From: Medicago truncatula
Lineage: Eukaryota > Streptophyta > Magnoliopsida > Fabales > Fabaceae
Reading direction: 5' to 3'
Assembly (NCBI RefSeq): GCF_003473485.1
Contig: NC_053042.1
Location: 3,732,501-3,796,500, forward strand
DNA: 64,000 nt
Shown here: piece after piece, positions 1 to 12,827 of the stretch
Layout: the number at the start of each line of letters is the position of its first letter
Position numbering within the stretch: the stretch's first letter is position 1
The notes under the pieces: generated by a model
Databases searched by the model: none
Seen by the model: only the letters and a program-made list of their open reading frames with translations
What the model was told of the DNA's origin: nothing
Translations under genes and position numbers: made by a program

Positions 1-8
1 GGACTTAC

Positions 9-3000
9 TTGTCCAGTCTTTCACAAATTGCCCGACGAACAGAAGAATTGAGGCCATAAGCAATTGAGTTAAAGAGGCCCTGCAGTAAATAGACAAAAGT
101 GAGAAACCATAGGAAGATGCCATAACAGTACTTTTCACGAGGCAGCAATTGATATTCACTCTTAACTTGACATCAAATCTGAACCAAGGGATACCAGTTA
201 CATAAACTGAAAAAGCATAGAACAATTACGCAAAATGGAAAGCAATTATCTACAGTGATGCCATGCAAATCCATTGTGTATACATTAAAATATATTCAAG
301 TGTTGGTGCAGCCGGGGAAGTTTTAATGGTATTTACGAACTCACAATCTTGCTATGAATGAAGTGAGGCTGATGATTAAATGTTTTAAAATTGCCATATC
401 CTTTTAAACAATTGTGATTTCACCCTTTTCTAATTCTGATTAAATTGAAAGAATTGTCCTCCTAATGTTCATATGCAAAGAAACAGACCAACCATAACAT
501 GCTGTTTAAACTTTGAATTGAATTATATCCACCCACTACAAAACTAAGAGAAACTTAAATTGTTCCCACTTAAGTTAAACAAACACTGGAAACTTCCCCT
601 AATGAGCCAGTAAAATCAAAGTTGTACTATAGCTAATATACCAGAAAGGCACACATTGTTTAAATTATTGTCATATTTTTTGTTAACTATGTTGGATAAC
701 AATGTTGAACAGGTTGTATACCCATATTTTCACACTGCAGTCACGTGTGTAAAAATATACCAAATAGAAGATATTTCAAATGAACCTGGATTACAATTGA
801 AAGCATTTTACTGGGTCATTAACATATTATCAGGGAAGAGGTGGATAAATAGTAACTTCAACAATTTCTTTGTCCACAAGCCTGATTATTCGATAAAGTA
901 TAACTTTAACAGATGGGTCTAAAAAGATGAGTGGAACTGACAAAAGATTGTATTAAGATAAAGCAGAAAACAGTAGGGTTACTTGTAGATACCATAAGGG
1001 AAGCCGTTCCAATGTCAAGAAGTGAGAGCCAAAATATCTTGTTGTTAGGCTCAAAAAAATCATGAATCCGGTTAATAGTGCCAAAAGCCCATGATCCTAT
1101 AAGAATTAGCGGATAGTATCCCCAGCGATTCAGAGCCTGCAAAGCAAAATCCATACTCAAGTATTGTTCAATTGCAACATAGATGCTACAGGTAACAACA
1201 CTTTCATCATCTTAAGCAATTGGTTCAAGCATGCGTATAAATATACAAAATATACTCATGAAAATCCAAACAAAAAATGTAAGAGTTGGACATCTTTAAA
1301 CAACATTAAAAAACCACAGAAGAGCGTGTTAATGGTATTTTTATCAATTAAAAAAATGAGAGAATTCTTTACGATGTAAGCATATGAGAAAATTTCCCTT
1401 TTAATTCTAAAATAAACCTTTTCCAGAATGATCGTTAAGGCATTTGAACAAAATAGCACATTACAGAGAACAAGCAACAAGAGAAAACGTAACAGGTGAA
1501 ATATAAAAGGCTAAAATGATGATTATATGAAAGTAGCCAACAATAGTATAAATACCCTCATGTTGTCTCTTGTATCTGAGACATAAGCTTGGCCTGACAT
1601 GCCACTTGCCATCTGAAATTTTACAAGAAACAAGGTTCAGAAAGTGACTGAACAAGCAACTTGCTTAGTTTGAAAAATAATCAGAAAATTCAGATACATA
1701 CACGGGTTGCATTATTCAGCATGCGTATTACTTGCCAGTATGTAAACCCATTATATAGAATTGCACCCCAAAGTGGCAAGTAAAATGTAACAAAGTGAAC
1801 TGCCTGCATAGAAAAAGAAATATGATGTTAGATGACAGGCAAAAGAAATATTACTAGAGTATTTTGAAAAGCAAAATACATAAACAAATGCAGTACGTAT
1901 GCAATCCAAAGTTTCAGAAAATTTGGAGGTGTCTGTTGTTATTCTGCTTTATATTATTCATTAACATTGAAATCTTATTTTGGATAAAGCCATAAAGGGA
2001 AGCACTGTTGCGTACCAGAATTATTGCAACGTACAGAATATAGAAAACAGGAATTAAAATGCACAATAGCGGAACAAATGTGTATTATTGCTGATGAAAA
2101 AAGACAATGCAGTTTGGAAGATCCCTAACTACCAAACATAGCACCGCTCCTTCAGAGAAAGGAATTTCTCTGCCCAAACCTTCTAAGGTCGTAACTAAAA
2201 TGTGACAACTTCCCCTCTCTTGCTATCCTATCCTTCATATAACCGTCATTACCCTCTAACAAACTAGCCACATCAGCAAATGCAACCAAATCCCCTATAT
2301 AGTACATTAGTTGGGCTTAGGCCCAAACCCAGTATCTAACAGCATCCCTAAGCAATTAACAAAAATATGGATAGAATGCTGTTTAGAACTTTAAAATGTC
2401 AGAAAAATTTGCTCACATGGATTTTTCACAGCTGTTAATTTTAGCTGCTTTGCATGTTAATCTACATATGTTATTTTGAATTTTGAAGAATTGCAACGAG
2501 GAAAACAATCCTATCGTAGGTAAACAGGAGCTTACATTCATTGCCAATCCTTTTTGCATTTATATGATATCAAATTACATAGATTTAGAGAGAGTGAGAG
2601 AATTGACACTAGAGCATGCAATTGAGATACATATACCATTAAAGAAAGAGGATTCCCTACTTGGCGTTTATTCTAATTTTCATGAAAATCCTAATGTTTC
2701 ATCTTTACTATAACAGCAGAGCTTAATATGGAGAACAAATTGTTGTTACAAATCACGCAGAGGCCAATAACACTTAACCCATGCTAAAGTTATGAAACAA
2801 AATTTTCATGCTTTAGAAAAGTTAATTTACATTTAATTCTTATATTAAGCTCACACCTCTTCTATTGAATTAAAATCCCATCATATACCATATGTAAAAC
2901 CAAAATAATGATGTGGAAAATGAAATAAACAAAAAATTCTGGGAATTGTAGGAAAACAACATGTGACCTGCGTTCCTATTACTACTTGCCTTCCCTGTAA

Positions 3001-5043
3001 GACCTGTTTGAGACAAACACCATGTACCAAAATGTCTATGGTCATTACCAAAGGAGCGCATAACTGTCATAACCAGCGAAGTACCTATCAAAAGTTTAGA
3101 GAAAAAAACATCAAATGAGCTCTCTTCTATGCAAGTTGATAATGGAATTGAACGAAATCAAGACTAGTTGAAAGTCCTACTCTTCATGCATAACCAAAGC
3201 CATTCCATCAGCATTACTTTGTACAAGAAATTCATTTTCAAATCAAATGTCATGGGATTGGGATATCACATGACATGAAGATTATTGTAAAAATACGCCG
3301 TTTCTCAAAGCTACAATATTAAAAAGTTGATTCGTCGATAGATGCATACCCCAGACGTATAAATGGAACATAGCCTCCAAATCTTCAACATCCGTTTTGT
3401 GTTTTACAACAGTGCGGTGAAGGGTAAAAGCAATTGTTGTAGTCCAAAGGAAAGATGCCACACAAAAAAAATGTGTACTATATCCCTGAGCATAACAAAA
3501 TAAACTATTGGATGGGTCCCTGTATCAAAATGAAACTTCTATCAATCACATGATGAACAGATTTAGTTGATACATACACTTGAAGAAAATTGCACTTGAA
3601 CTAGCAAGTATACCCTATTATGCTGAAGAAACTGCAAAGCATATCCTGCAACAGGTGAAAATTCATAAAAGAGCATTATGGCTTAGAAGAAGAGAACATG
3701 GTGAAACCAATGCAATAGCTGATCATCTAATGCACATGAACAGACTATGATTCCCGAAGGACCTACTTCTCAATTGTAAAACAGCATTACAAATTCAAAT
3801 TAAAGTGGCTAAGGGGAACAAATGACAAGAAAGATTACAAAAGCTGGTACCCTGATTAAAAAATTTACTAAAAACCAACAGTTTTCATCACCAAAATGTA
3901 GGTTTTACAAATTAGCACCAACATTGAAGTCAATAACTAGCAGGTAACAACAAGTGTTGTCAACTGTAGATGGCGGACCATGGCAGGAAGTTAAAAAGCT
4001 GCCATCATAAGACACTTTATCTGCCATAAAACGCAATGGCGCCTCAATCCTTCACAAATTGGCCATGAAAGATGTCAAAACACCGCCACCACAATCCGCC
4101 ATGGCCTATATTTGACAACACTGGTAACAACTGATAAGTTTTACAAAGCATATATCAAATAGAGAAGCTTACTCTAATTACTAGCTCTGTAGCTCACTAT
4201 AAATAACTATCAGTAAGCATATTAAAAGATATTGGGACTCCTAATTATTACAATAACAATGTAGGTAAACAATGAAAATTAAGCTAAAAAAATGGAGGCA
4301 AAACAGTCACGCTGAGGTTCGATCTTAGGATTAAGCAGTCCTCAAATAACCTTGGTGTAACTTAACCATTACACTGCTAAAAGTTCTAAATTGTGGTCTG
4401 CAACCGCAATTGCTGGTGCAGTATAAATATTTCTTAGAGCTCTCTGCAGCAACTGTGTCCGCATTTGTAACCACTGTTAGATAATAAGTTATTGGGCGCT
4501 TTAGGTTTCTAAGTTACTAATCGAGTCCATTAGGTTTTACTATAGATTTGCTTGTAACCTTTATTATGTAATGTCATTGTAATTAGTTCCTAACTGATAA
4601 ATCTCCAAATACCAGCTTCTGCTGTAATTCGTTCCAAACTCTAATTGGCCGATTACGTCAACGATAAGCAACAATTAGAAGCTAAGTACAAAATTAAGTA
4701 ACTAAGTTAACAAAAACAAAAGCGCGTTTAATCATGTGATTTCATTTCAAACTGTGCGAAGAGTTTAAAGTAATAAATAAAAAAAAATCGAAGCAATTTT
4801 TTGAAAATACAAAGAGAAAACGCAGTGTTATAGATCTGAAGCGAAGAAAAGGAAGCATACCGAAAGTGCTAGATAGAAAACGAGCTTGAAGGAAAACTTG
4901 CGAAGCTCTTTGAAGAGAAGGTAGCATAGTACAATGAAGCTTGAACCAGCGAAAGAGAGACTCGACGCGCCGACGTTTACTGCGGTGAGAATCCCACGAT
5001 CGGAGGCGGTAAGTGTGGTGCTGATGGCGGCGGTGGTCGCCAT
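9..5043 (-). CDS. GCR1: G-protein-coupled receptor-like protein GCR1 (partial, C-terminus off the left edge)
   Basis: This is a seven-transmembrane receptor-like protein of the plasma membrane. In Arabidopsis GCR1 binds the G-alpha protein GPA1 and dampens abscisic-acid responses. Exons read on the minus strand: 5043-4861, 3645-3614, 3519-3350, 3084-2990, 1803-1702, 1612-1556, 1136-993 and 79-9. All junctions keep frame. About 284 residues are visible; the family is about 326, so the last exon(s) lie beyond position 1. Recognisable family segments are SFIVLCYLLFKELRKFSFKL (exon 1), FLWTTTIAFTLHRTVVKHKT (exon 3), FYLPLWGAILYNGFTY (exon 5) and LNRWGYYPLILIGSWAFGTI (exon 7). The start is the ATG at 5043-5041, which matches the family N-terminus. 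The intron after exon 4 has a GC donor (2989-2988); every other visible donor is GT. Intron 1 carries a MITE. Confidence 0.93.
3943..4131. mobile_element. MULE-type MITE in GCR1 intron 1 with 9-bp target duplication
   Basis: The element spans 3952-4122. Its termini are inverted: AGTGTTGTCAA at the left and TTGACAACACT at the right. It is flanked by perfect 9-bp direct repeats, GGTAACAAC at 3943-3951 and 4123-4131. A 9-bp duplication is typical of Mutator-like elements. The interior holds GC-richer inverted words (GCCATGGC type). It has no coding capacity and is non-autonomous. It lies between GCR1 exons 1 and 2 and should be spliced out. Confidence 0.8.
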
Positions 5044-6743
5044 TGCGGGAGGAGGAGTGAGTGATCGGCGATCAGTTTGGTTGGTTGGTTGAAGTTACAG
5101 TTGAGTGGTTAAGTGGTGAATATGGAAAAGGGAAAATGAAGTTGAAATTGAAACGGTGTTTTTGGGTTTTGTGAAACAACGATAAAACTTAATTGATTTT
5201 GAAATGAGAAATGATATTTGTACCATCAATTTTTGACAACTTTTGTGACAATCTCTATCTCATACTCACATTATTGATTTTGTGACAATCTCTTTTTTTT
5301 GCAAAATTTTGGTTGTACTAAAAGTTGTCACATAATTGGTTGTTTAAATAACACAACTCTTTTGAAATATCAATTTTGGGTAGAATCATTTTTGTCTAAA
5401 CTGTTACTTACATTGCATGGGGCAATTTGACAATTGCTCCCTCTTAGATCAATTTTGTTTTATTTGCTACATGCTAGAATTTTTTAGAGGAACAAAAATA
5501 TGTCACTTTTTTATAAAAAATAAAATCAAAATTCGTTATATTTATAAGCACCAAAAATAAATTTAACCCTAATTAATATTAAAAAGTTTTGTGGAAGGAA
5601 TTAATATTACAAAGTTAGATACAAACTAAATTTATTTCTTTATAAATAATGTAGTAAATATATATTTACGTTATATTTTTTTCAGCTCAGATTTAAACAT
5701 GTCTATGTTTTTAAATGAAAGGATTAACGTAAAAAAAATTGGTGCAAAAGATTATTTTTAAAATGTCAAACTCACATGACTTTCATTTAATTGAAAAATG
5801 GGTGTTAGAGAAGGTATTTATAAGATAAATGAGTGTTTTAAGCCACATAAATTACTCTGTCAAAAAACAAAGTCACAGAAGTTACTTGAGCGCACCCTTT
5901 CAAGTTTTTATTTTATTTTTGACTCAACCCTTTTAAGTTCAACAATGATATATCGACCTTATCACAAAATAATGCAATGATATGACGACGGTATAAGCTC
6001 TACGAATATTCCCTCCTTAACTTGCTATTTTTATTGTATTCTTAGCAAATCATTTTTTATTATTGAGCAAACTCATGAGTTAATTTTACCAACAAAAAAA
6101 AAAAACTCATTTTGTAAATACAACCAGACTATGAGACTAATATGCGGGATGGGAAAAATAATAATAAATATTCCCATTCATCTAGCTATGATTTGAAATC
6201 TAAAACTATGAACACAATCCAACAATAATTTTGTCAAATATATTATAATTTGATGAGTTGTTTGTATATTCTAGACTAGAGTTTGAAGTCATCCAAACAT
6301 AAGTAATACTATTGATAATAACATCCGTGCAAACACTTCCTTCAAGCCTTTGTACTTCATCAATCCTTTACCACTTTTGAAAACTTGAGTTTCCATGTGG
6401 TAGTATAGTACTTATTCCATATGAAACATTTGCTGCAGCTCTAATATTTTTTTTTGGCTATGACATACCAACATCGACTTGATAACCATCAATCGAGATT
6501 TTAAATTATTGATTTGTCAAAATCACAATATGAATCGTCTAATCTCTATCCAACAACTCTAATAAATAGACGAAGTGATTATACGAGTCACACATGTATA
6601 ACTACTTGCATCATGATTTTGAAAATCAAACTTGTCCCTTAGGAAAATATATGTAACACAACTTTTTTGTTTTCCTTTTTTCCTTTTCCCTTTTTTTTTT
6701 TTTTTTTATAAGCTATAATATTTACCTAAGTTACTTAGGTGTA
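5044..6743. other. Intergenic region between GCR1 and the RLCK gene
   Basis: This holds the GCR1 promoter and 5' leader (just above 5043) and the RLCK 3' flank (below 6744, with a T run at 6689-6708). At 5206-5345 there is a stretch whose start closely matches the terminus of the Tourist-like MITE at 29854 (GATATTTGTAC, then a TGACAA-rich block). No clean right end or duplication is visible, so it is probably a degraded relative. No convincing gene was found. Confidence 0.5.
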
Positions 6744-8989
6744 CTATATTGTATCTTTGTCACCATTTTCATTTACAGCAACATAAACAAATGGTCCTAT
6801 AAAAACATCATCAAAATCTTGAAGTGGTTCCAAAACCTTAACAACATCACTCATGAAGGGTCTTGGATTTGGGTGATGACTCAAACATTTAAAAGCTAAC
6901 ATAGCAACTTTCAAAGCTCCTTTGGTAGGATATTGACCTTCAAGTCTACGGTCGATAATACGGTGCAGCTTCTTTTGATCTCTCAACATTGGTCTTGCCC
7001 ATTCCACCAAGTTTTTCCCTCTACTTGATTCTGAAGACTTATCCACTACCCTTCTTCCTGTGAGCAATTCTAATAGAACCACTCCATAGCTATACACATC
7101 ACTCTTTGTTGTGAGGTGACCTATATATAATCAATCGGGCAAGGGTTAATTAGATTCAAATTTTTTTTCTTCGTCTTAACCCTAAAATTATCAGCGAAAA
7201 CAATCCTGATAATCTAGAGTTCGGCCAGGAGCAGCATAAAACAGGGTTAACATTTTGTATGGTAGAGTCATACCTGTCATGATGTACTCAGGAGCCGCAT
7301 AACCATGTGTTCCCATTACGCGTGTCGTTACATGTGTCTCTTCTCCTTCAGGACCATCCTTAGCTAGTCCAAAGTCTGATAACTTAGCTGTATAATCCTG
7401 GATTTGATGGGAGATAAAAAAGTCCAAGTTAATAATTTTCTAATATGGCCACATGGAAGATAATTTTGTAGATGCAAGGTGATCTTTGAAGTTTATGAAT
7501 AAAACAGAAAGGGAAGAGAAAAGAACATACCGAGTCTAGTAAGATATTTGAAGCTTTGAAATCTCTGTATATTACAGGTTTATCTGCTTCATGAAGAAAT
7601 GCTAAGCCTTTAGCAGCTCCCAATGCGATTTTCATCCTTGTTGACCATGGCATAGTAGCAGAGTATCCTGTTTGTATTATGTTAGAACATCAACCTCGGC
7701 TCAAAAGAAAAACGCAAACAAATAACACACGAGATTTGATCAGTGAGACGTCTACGGCTACCATTACCGAGCGGATGCTATACCTTTCTATAATTCAACC
7801 TTAGGATTTATAGTGTACAAATTGTGTTTACATACTATGGTCCAATTTACAAGATTCCACTTATTAGTAAACTATGAATCATACAAACATATTAGAATAA
7901 TGAAGCAAACCTTAATTATTGTGTTAGTGTGAGAGTTTCTAATCAGACTCAACAAAACTAATAGATTTAAAAAAAATAAAAAATTAAGTGTGTTTAATAA
8001 TATAGAACATCAGATCAAAATTATTTGGCCATTAGATCTTGTAATTGATCAGGTTTGACTTTGAGTGAGTTTATGTACCAAAAATGATAAGTCCTAATGA
8101 TTATTTAGTATCTACTTAATTTAATTTTGTGCCTTTTGGGAAAAGAGTGAAAAAATGATGAGAAAATAAGTAGAAAGTAGAAAAGAAACATACTTCTGAA
8201 TAATTGATTCTCCAAGCTACCTCTTGGCATGTATTCATACACCAAAAGCCTGTGTTCATCTTCAAAACAATATCCAATTAACTTCACAAGATGTGGATGA
8301 CTTAGTTGTCCAAGAAATATAATCTCTGCCTAGAAAATAAAAATATGTTCAAAACAACATTTTTTTAGATATATTTTTTCCACAAAAATTGTGGTATTTT
8401 GTCATGGAAAAAAGTAATCTTAGCATATGTTTGGTTCGGCAATGAAATTCATAAAATTCCGATGATCCATCGTGATTTTGACAAAAACTATACTTTAGAG
8501 CTTTAACAAAATCATAGTGAAACCGTAATTTTGCTCAATCAATTGCCAATCCAAACATACGCTTCGTAAACTAAAAGGGTGCATCAGAAAGCTAACCAGC
8601 CACTCTCTATGACCTTGCAAGCCATCCAAGTCCAAACATTTAACAGCTACAGTTTGAGCCTTTAACCCTTGTCTAAGTTTATCATCAACAAAACCCTTAT
8701 AAACAGGTCCAAATCCACCTTCACCTAACATATTACTCCATGAGAAATTATGTGTTGCTTCTTTTAGCTCCTCAAGTGTGAATGCATGAAGTTTAGAACC
8801 AGCAAAAGAAACTGAAAGATCTTCAATAGCTTGACTTGAACTTGAATTGCTTATATCTGATAAACATAGTCTTTGCAAAGAACCTTGTTTTAGAACATGT
8901 TTCTCTGATTCCTCCAAAGGGTATTTACTCTTGTAACAATTTAGGATCAAGATCATAGACTTCCATGTTATCTTTTTAGTAGTAGTCAT
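6744..8989 (-). CDS. Receptor-like cytoplasmic kinase, subfamily VII (RIPK/PBL-like serine/threonine kinase)
   Basis: Kinases of this group relay signals from pattern-recognition receptors at the plasma membrane. Exons on the minus strand: 8989-8597, 8329-8194, 7667-7531, 7397-7274 and 7120-6744, giving 388 residues. Visible motifs are the glycine loop [12 protein letters not shown] (88-99), VAVK with the ATP-binding lysine near 117, the catalytic loop [11 protein letters not shown] (Asp near 212), DFG (near 230) and a [11 protein letters not shown] activation/P+1 segment. It is an RD kinase with all key residues present. An insert with KLRQGLKAQ, typical of RIPK/PBL proteins, follows the glycine loop. 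There is no signal peptide or transmembrane segment. The tail after the kinase core is short compared with Arabidopsis RIPK, which has a long Ser/His-rich C-terminus. The start ATG at 8989 is followed by a family-like N-terminus (KKITWKSM). The exact orthologue is uncertain. Confidence 0.9.
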
Positions 8990-11900
8990 CTAGAATTTGT
9001 ATAGTGTATGTGCAATAACTTTGTAATGTACCTTAAGCTTCTCCTTTTCAATCTAAAAAAAAATAGAAAAACGACATAAAAATGTTAATGATTGATACTT
9101 TAGGGAAAAAAATAAATGAAAGATGAGAAATTTATAGTACGTATACTTTCACCTACTACCTTGTTAGAGAAATTGTATGAGATTCCTTGACTTCTAGACC
9201 ACTTGAATGTAGATGGTAATATAGAGTTGTACGATATATGCATGAATATTGATTTTTATTTTATTTATATAGTGAACACTCAAATTCTTTGTAAGCCACC
9301 GGAAAGTTAATCTCTTAAATTAGTTCATCATCTCTTATATTAAGAAACTTAAAAAATTGACTAAGTGCCTCTAAAATTATAAATATTTAGTTTCATAAAC
9401 TTGATATGAATAGTAGCCTCTAAAAATTACTTGTGAATGTCAAATTAGTCTTCATGTTTGTTGGCTAAGATTCAAAAACACTACCAAAATTTTACTATAC
9501 ATTATTTTATTTTTTTTAAATTGAGAAGGGTGAGATTACAATGTCAAACTCTTATTGAGTTAACACATATTGAACATACTCTTCAGTATAATTGAAATGA
9601 CTGATAATATACAATTTTATAATTATTTTTTTCAATTTAGTAATTTTAGGGACTAACCAGACACCATACATTTTTAGGGAGTAAAATAAGATTTCACTTT
9701 GCTTTCTTTCATAAAGTGTAACAATGAAACTCACACACTTTAAGTGCAAAAAAAAGGTATTGTAAGTCTGAACTCGCGCTCCAACATATCAAATGTCTTT
9801 GCAACTTTTTATCAAATGAGTTGTACTTATCAAAAAATTTCTTTTTGTAACTTTGATGATTGTCATATATATCTTCAATTAATTAATTATTGGTCAAGTA
9901 ACTTGCCTACCTGTTGACTTCAATGTTAAACTAAACTTTCCTTCTCTAACCTTCTCTTCAAACATGTAAGTATCTCCACCTTGCATTCCCTTGCCGTCCA
10001 CATATTTTGTGTTTAGCAATTCATGCACATTCTCCGGAATTTTAGCAAAATGGAAAGGTCTAACATAATTCCATTAGTGCTAAACAACAATTACATTATC
10101 AAATATGTTGTTACACACATCAAACCATTTCTTTAATCGTTCAAAGTGATGCATATTGTAGATAGATGCCTAATATTAACAATAGAAAAGTTCTTAGTGG
10201 ATTTCTAAACATTTTTGGTCTAATTTGATATTTCCCAATGTTCGGTAGGTAAAGCTCTATAGGATTATTGTTGTTAGGATGTCATGATCACACGTTAGCA
10301 AATAGACAATGACACGTTGCTTTTAAATTCTAAATGTGACTCAACAAAGGGTACAGCTTCTAGAAGATAGAACTTCAAGCAAGGCATGTTCATATATAAT
10401 AGGGTTTGATCTTGGAATATTAATTTTATTTAATTTTTATAATGGATTTGATGATTTTTGTTCATAGAGTCGTATAAACGCAATCAAATACGCCTACCTC
10501 AATATCAATACAGCCAAGGACTTTAGAAGGGTTTTAGGTATTATATTTTGAATCTAGTGTAAGAAAAATAATTTTAAAAAGTGAAAAAAAGAGTGTAATA
10601 TGATTGGAAGGTCAAAGAAAAAGTTTAAAGTGGTGAACAAATTAATCTAATCCACAACCACTTCCATCCATCGCTCATGGAAAATGGATTATACAAAGGC
10701 TTATAGGGGCAATCATTTTATTAATTCATGTTTCACATTTGCATGCACTACCATTTCAAGTTTCAAAATGATTGTGTCAAAAAAGCGTCGAATGATTAAT
10801 TTACTACAAAGAATTGGTTTTAAAAAAAATAAGAAGACAAAAGAGGTATCTTATCTATCACTTGTATCACACCATGTTCATATGGTTATTTTATTTATAT
10901 TCATATGGTTAAGTTTCTATCACTTGTATCACACCATATTCATGTGGTTATTTTATTATTGATTTTTTTAAGAAGAATTGTTGGCTGTAATTTTCAGAGT
11001 CAAACAACTATTTACTCTCAATTAACATCTGTTATTTTATTTTTTTTTACCCAAAGTAACAACTTTTTTCTTGATCATCCTGCTAGTATCAAGTATTAAC
11101 TCCCAATAACACATATATAGAAGCATGAGCAAGCACCTCATCAGAAAAATGCATATCTAAAATCTTCATTCCCATCCCATGCTTATCCTAGCATCGGCAA
11201 GGAAGTTGGCTCACTCAACACGTTTTCTTATGGTAGCTCTTTTAAGCTTCAAATAGTACATTTTTTTATACTTAAATATAGTAGCATATGAATACTTAAA
11301 TCATTTCAAAAGATGCATAGGCTTTACTAAAATGTATATATCCTAAGCAGGGATTTTCCGGTGTATAAAACTATGCATTTAAGTTTTTTCTTATTCACGC
11401 CATAAGAATGGATATATCCTCTATTTATCCAGGCCCCTCTTTTTTATGTATAATATTTTAACTAACCCCCCCCCCCCCCCCCCCCCCCCCGTCTTTACTA
11501 ACCCCTTTCTCTCTCCCACGTCTATATAGAAGACATTTGTTAAGGTATGATTCATGAGGTCAATCAATAAATCAAAACAGTGTTATGGATATTTTTAGCA
11601 CTTAAATTAAGAAATCAATTACCAACTAATCACAAAAATTTAACCGGTGTTATTTGTATGAAAAGATAAATGAATATATATAAAATATTTGTATATGGAC
11701 ATACATATAGAGGATATTTTTGTAATTTTCTCGAGGATAAGTCCCAACACGGTATAGGGTATGATCCTTGTCTCAAAATGACCATTTGGTGACTTTCTAT
11801 CCCATCTTTACGTGAGAAAATTTCTTGTCTACTAGCCTCTCAATGAGAAGATATCTCTCTTGAGGATCTCTACTTATGGATGCAAATTGACATCTCTAGG

Positions 11901-12081
11901 TCTTTACATTTATTTTTCACCTCAAAATTAAAATGGGTTAAAATATGTTCAACAAACCATTTTGGTCTCTAAGTGTGAGACATTGTAACTATAGTCTATA
12001 AATGTAAAAAAAAAAATACAATCACATCCCCAATGCTTCCTTTGTAAGAACTTTTATGAATTAAATTAACTATAACAATAA
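8990..12081. other. Gene-poor intergenic region with simple repeats
   Basis: This is the RLCK upstream region, then about 3 kb with no credible gene. At 10850-10965 a block of about 60 bp is repeated in direct orientation (both copies contain CACTTGTATCACACCAT, then a GGTTATTTTATT stretch). A run of 25 C residues lies at 11466-11490. Otherwise the sequence is AT-rich and unassigned. Confidence 0.5.
11466..11490. repeat. Poly-C homopolymer (25 nt)
   Basis: This is an uninterrupted run of C between AACTAA and GTCTTT. Such long C/G tracts are rare in AT-rich plant intergenic DNA and are prone to replication and sequencing length errors, so the exact count may not be reliable. Confidence 0.9.
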
Positions 12082-12218
12082 CATTTGATTTTTAATTTTT
12101 TTTTTTTTAAGAAGCTAAACTAACCCCCTCAAATTGGCACCAGAGAGAATCGAACCACACTCCATGATCCCAAGCCTATACCACTAGGTCAATCCAAGTT
12201 GGTTCATTTAATTTTTAA
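12082..12218 (-). mobile_element. tRNA-derived SINE, minus strand
   Basis: On the minus strand a pol III A-box-like word (TGACCTAGTGG) is followed by a B-box (GGTTCGATTC). The minus-strand 3' end has a poly-A tail, read as the T-rich run at about 12091-12108. Flanking direct repeats CATTTGATTTTTAA (12082-12095) and CATTTAATTTTTAA (12205-12218) match at 13 of 14 positions, consistent with target-primed insertion. It is short and non-coding. Confidence 0.65.
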
Positions 12219-12449
12219 ATTGACTACCTAGAAATAAATCCAGAGACTAAAATGACGGATAAAAGAAACAATTGTGAATTTGTTTGCAATTTTGATGCAT
12301 TTAGAGACTATAATGACGGCGTCTAAAACATTCAAGGACAAAAATTGTTGATTAACCATTAAATATTATTCCTCTATGGAACAAGAAAGATCGTCTAAAT
12401 TCATGATCTGAACTCCAAACCTGATGATATGATCTCAACTTGCTCCTTA

Positions 12450-12827
12450 ATTAAAAAAGGCTAAAATATGGTTTTAGTCCCTACAAATATGCCTCGTTTT
12501 GGTTTTAGTCCCTGTAAAAAAAAATTGTTTCTGGTCCTTGCAAAAATTTTTGTTTTTGAAAATAGTCCCTGACCCCACTTTTGTGATGATTTGCATACGT
12601 GACACATTATAACTGAACCAATTTTGTAGTTTTTGGTCCCTGCAAGGTATTTTGTTTTTAAAAAAGGTCCCTGCAAATTTTTTTGTTTTTGAAAATAGTC
12701 CCTGGAGGGACTATTTTCAAAAACAAAAAAATTTGCCGGGACCAAAAACAATTTTTTTTTAACAGGGACTAAAATCAAAACGAGGCATATTTGCAGGGAC
12801 TAAAATCATATTTTAGCCATTAAAAAA
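12450..12827. mobile_element. MULE-type MITE, long inverted repeats, 9-bp target duplication
   Basis: The element runs from 12459 to 12818 (360 bp). It begins GGCTAAAATATG and ends with the imperfect complement CATATTTTAGCC. The arms pair over more than 50 bp and carry the repeated motif TTTTAGTCCCT, and a second inner inverted repeat gives a strong foldback. Perfect 9-bp duplications ATTAAAAAA lie at 12450-12458 and 12819-12827. It has no transposase; the open frame inside is a by-product of the repeats. Confidence 0.88.

Noticed and set aside
2483..2713. 76-codon plus-strand frame inside GCR1 intron 4
   Set aside because: It starts at a non-ATG codon, has no recognised domain and lies within an intron of a well-supported gene.
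12461..12778. 105-codon minus-strand frame
   Set aside because: It lies wholly inside a MITE with paired arms and has no protein-family features.
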